Positions 63,353 through 64,000 of a DNA stretch of 64,000 nucleotides are shown here, piece after piece. The notes under the pieces were generated by a model. That model ran no database searches. It was not told the DNA's origin and worked only from the letters and a program-made list of their open reading frames with translations. The position numbers and the translations under genes are program-made. How positions within the stretch are numbered: position 1 is the stretch's first letter; each line of letters opens with the position of its first letter. This DNA comes from DATJGR01 sp963812255 (lineage in GTDB: Bacteria > Pseudomonadota > Gammaproteobacteria > Pseudomonadales > Azotimanducaceae). The stretch covers positions 1 to 64,000 of the forward strand of contig CAWEUM010000001.1 of the NCBI GenBank assembly GCA_963812255.1, written 5' to 3'.

Positions 63353-64000
63353 TCAGCCGCTCAACAACATCTTGCCCCTCAGCTCCCCCGTTGGCTCGCC
63401 ATCGCGCATGAACACACGCCCATTGACCAACGTCGCTGCATAGCCGCGTGCCTTCTGCACGTAGCGGCCCGCGCCGCCGGGGAAGTCGTGGACGTACTCG
63501 GGTGCCTCCAGCGCGAGTTGATCGAGATCGATCACGTTGACGTCGGCGAAAGCGCCTGCGGCGAGCCGGCCGCGGTCCTTCACACCGAAGATCGCTGCGG
63601 TGTCGGACGTCCAGCGGCGGATCGCTTCCTCGACGCTGATCACTTTGCGGTCGCGCACCCAGTGCGCGAGCAGCCACGACGGCTGGCTCGCGTCCATGAT
63701 CTGGCCGACGTGCGCGCCGGAATCGGCAAGCCCCATCGCCACGGTCGGATTCAGCAGCATCTCGCGCACCGCGTTCTGATTCTGATTCAGGAACGCGAAG
63801 TAGCAGGCGGCGCGGCCGTCGGTTTCCAGCGCGAGGTCGATGAACGCACCCACTGCGCTGGTGTTGCGGCGGCGCGCGTGCGCTGCGAGTGAGCGCTCCG
63901 GATCGTTGTGATAGGTGACGTCGTCCGGCAGCAGCACATAGAGCTGCTCGGCCGGCATGCCGTCGGCGGTCTCCGCCACTGCAGCGATCAGCTCGGCGCG
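63353..64000 (-). CDS. amidohydrolase, D-aminoacylase type (partial, 5' end outside window)
   Basis: The frame is open to the right edge and shows the last 215 residues. GLADSGAHVG carries the catalytic Asp and a metal-ligand His, and the end LAAGAFADVNVIDLDQL, then VHDFPGGAGRYVQKARGYAA and a C-terminal GELRGKMLLSG are the closing beta-sandwich. It is a distant paralogue of the amidohydrolase at 29077-30831. Function inferred as an amide or D-amino-acid hydrolase. Confidence 0.85.
   Translation of the reverse strand, partial: RAELIAAVAETADGMPAEQLYVLLPDDVTYHNDPERSLAAHARRRNTSAVGAFIDLALETDGRAACYFAFLNQNQNAVREMLLNPTVAMGLADSGAHVGQIMDASQPSWLLAHWVRDRKVISVEEAIRRWTSDTAAIFGVKDRGRLAAGAFADVNVIDLDQLALEAPEYVHDFPGGAGRYVQKARGYAATLVNGRVFMRDGEPTGELRGKMLLSG

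Overview
The window is a high-GC (roughly 60-65 % by eye), gene-dense bacterial chromosome segment. A TonB-dependent receptor, lipoprotein and TAT signals, Liv-type ABC transport, an ECF sigma/anti-sigma pair, a HicAB module and many GTG starts point to a proteobacterium, most likely a gammaproteobacterium of soil or water. No rRNA, tRNA, CRISPR array or intact insertion sequence was seen.

Layout. 1-2.3 kb: gamma-glutamyltransferase behind a catalase gene that keeps only its two ends. 2.4-4 kb: a phospholipase D/cardiolipin-synthase-like protein. 4-8.7 kb: a complete branched-chain-amino-acid-type ABC importer (livG-livF-SBP-livH-livM). 8.7-15.5 kb: a berberine-bridge-type FAD oxidase, a sulfotransferase, a divergent EmrA/EmrB efflux pair with a TetR regulator, and a DUF2799 lipoprotein. 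15.8-18.4 kb: a TauE/SafE exporter with a BigR/SqrR-like two-cysteine regulator and palindromic operator, a DUF2165 membrane protein and a cold-shock protein with terminator. 18.8-23.1 kb: photolyase with its DUF523/DUF1722 partner, a methyltransferase and a GNAT acetyltransferase. 23.3-35 kb: a catabolic island (CaiB-type CoA transferase, serine hydrolase, Baeyer-Villiger-type monooxygenase, two Lrp regulators, D-aminoacylase-type amidohydrolase, FAD oxidoreductase, SnoaL-like protein, TonB receptor). 35.8-39 kb: isocitrate-dehydrogenase-family enzyme, SDR and ACR3 arsenite exporter. 39.5-46.5 kb: two FtsX permeases without an ATPase, decayed SDR, DUF1295 and TerC genes, a TetR-controlled reductase and a SOUL protein. 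46.7-51.9 kb: P3A proton ATPase, DUF4010 membrane protein and a frameshifted membrane protein. 52.3-57.5 kb: an ECF sigma-factor locus. 58-64 kb: a scarred region with HIT protein, broken genes, toxin-antitoxin pieces, an HNH nuclease and repeated palindromes.

Three observations stand out. (1) Three promoters around the ECF locus share GGGAATAAAT-like and GTCTWG-like boxes with an identical 14-nt spacing, giving a testable local regulon: sigma/anti-sigma/VOC, metallophosphoesterase/cupredoxin, and a TIGR03118 lipoprotein. (2) A family of palindromes with the core TCGGATACGTATCCGA sits at gene boundaries from 51.9 to 63.3 kb. An HNH nuclease gene is bounded by two inverted diverged copies and lies between an intact and a decayed copy of the same amidohydrolase 3' end. 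(3) Gene decay is frequent. A catalase and an SDR each keep both termini but lack the middle, and a family-B DNA-polymerase-like gene and hicA, which diverge from each other, are both cut at the same point near 60437. The upstream genes of two toxin-antitoxin-type pairs are truncated while their partners are intact. Either the genome is losing genes by deletion or some of this comes from assembly, and read mapping would separate the two.
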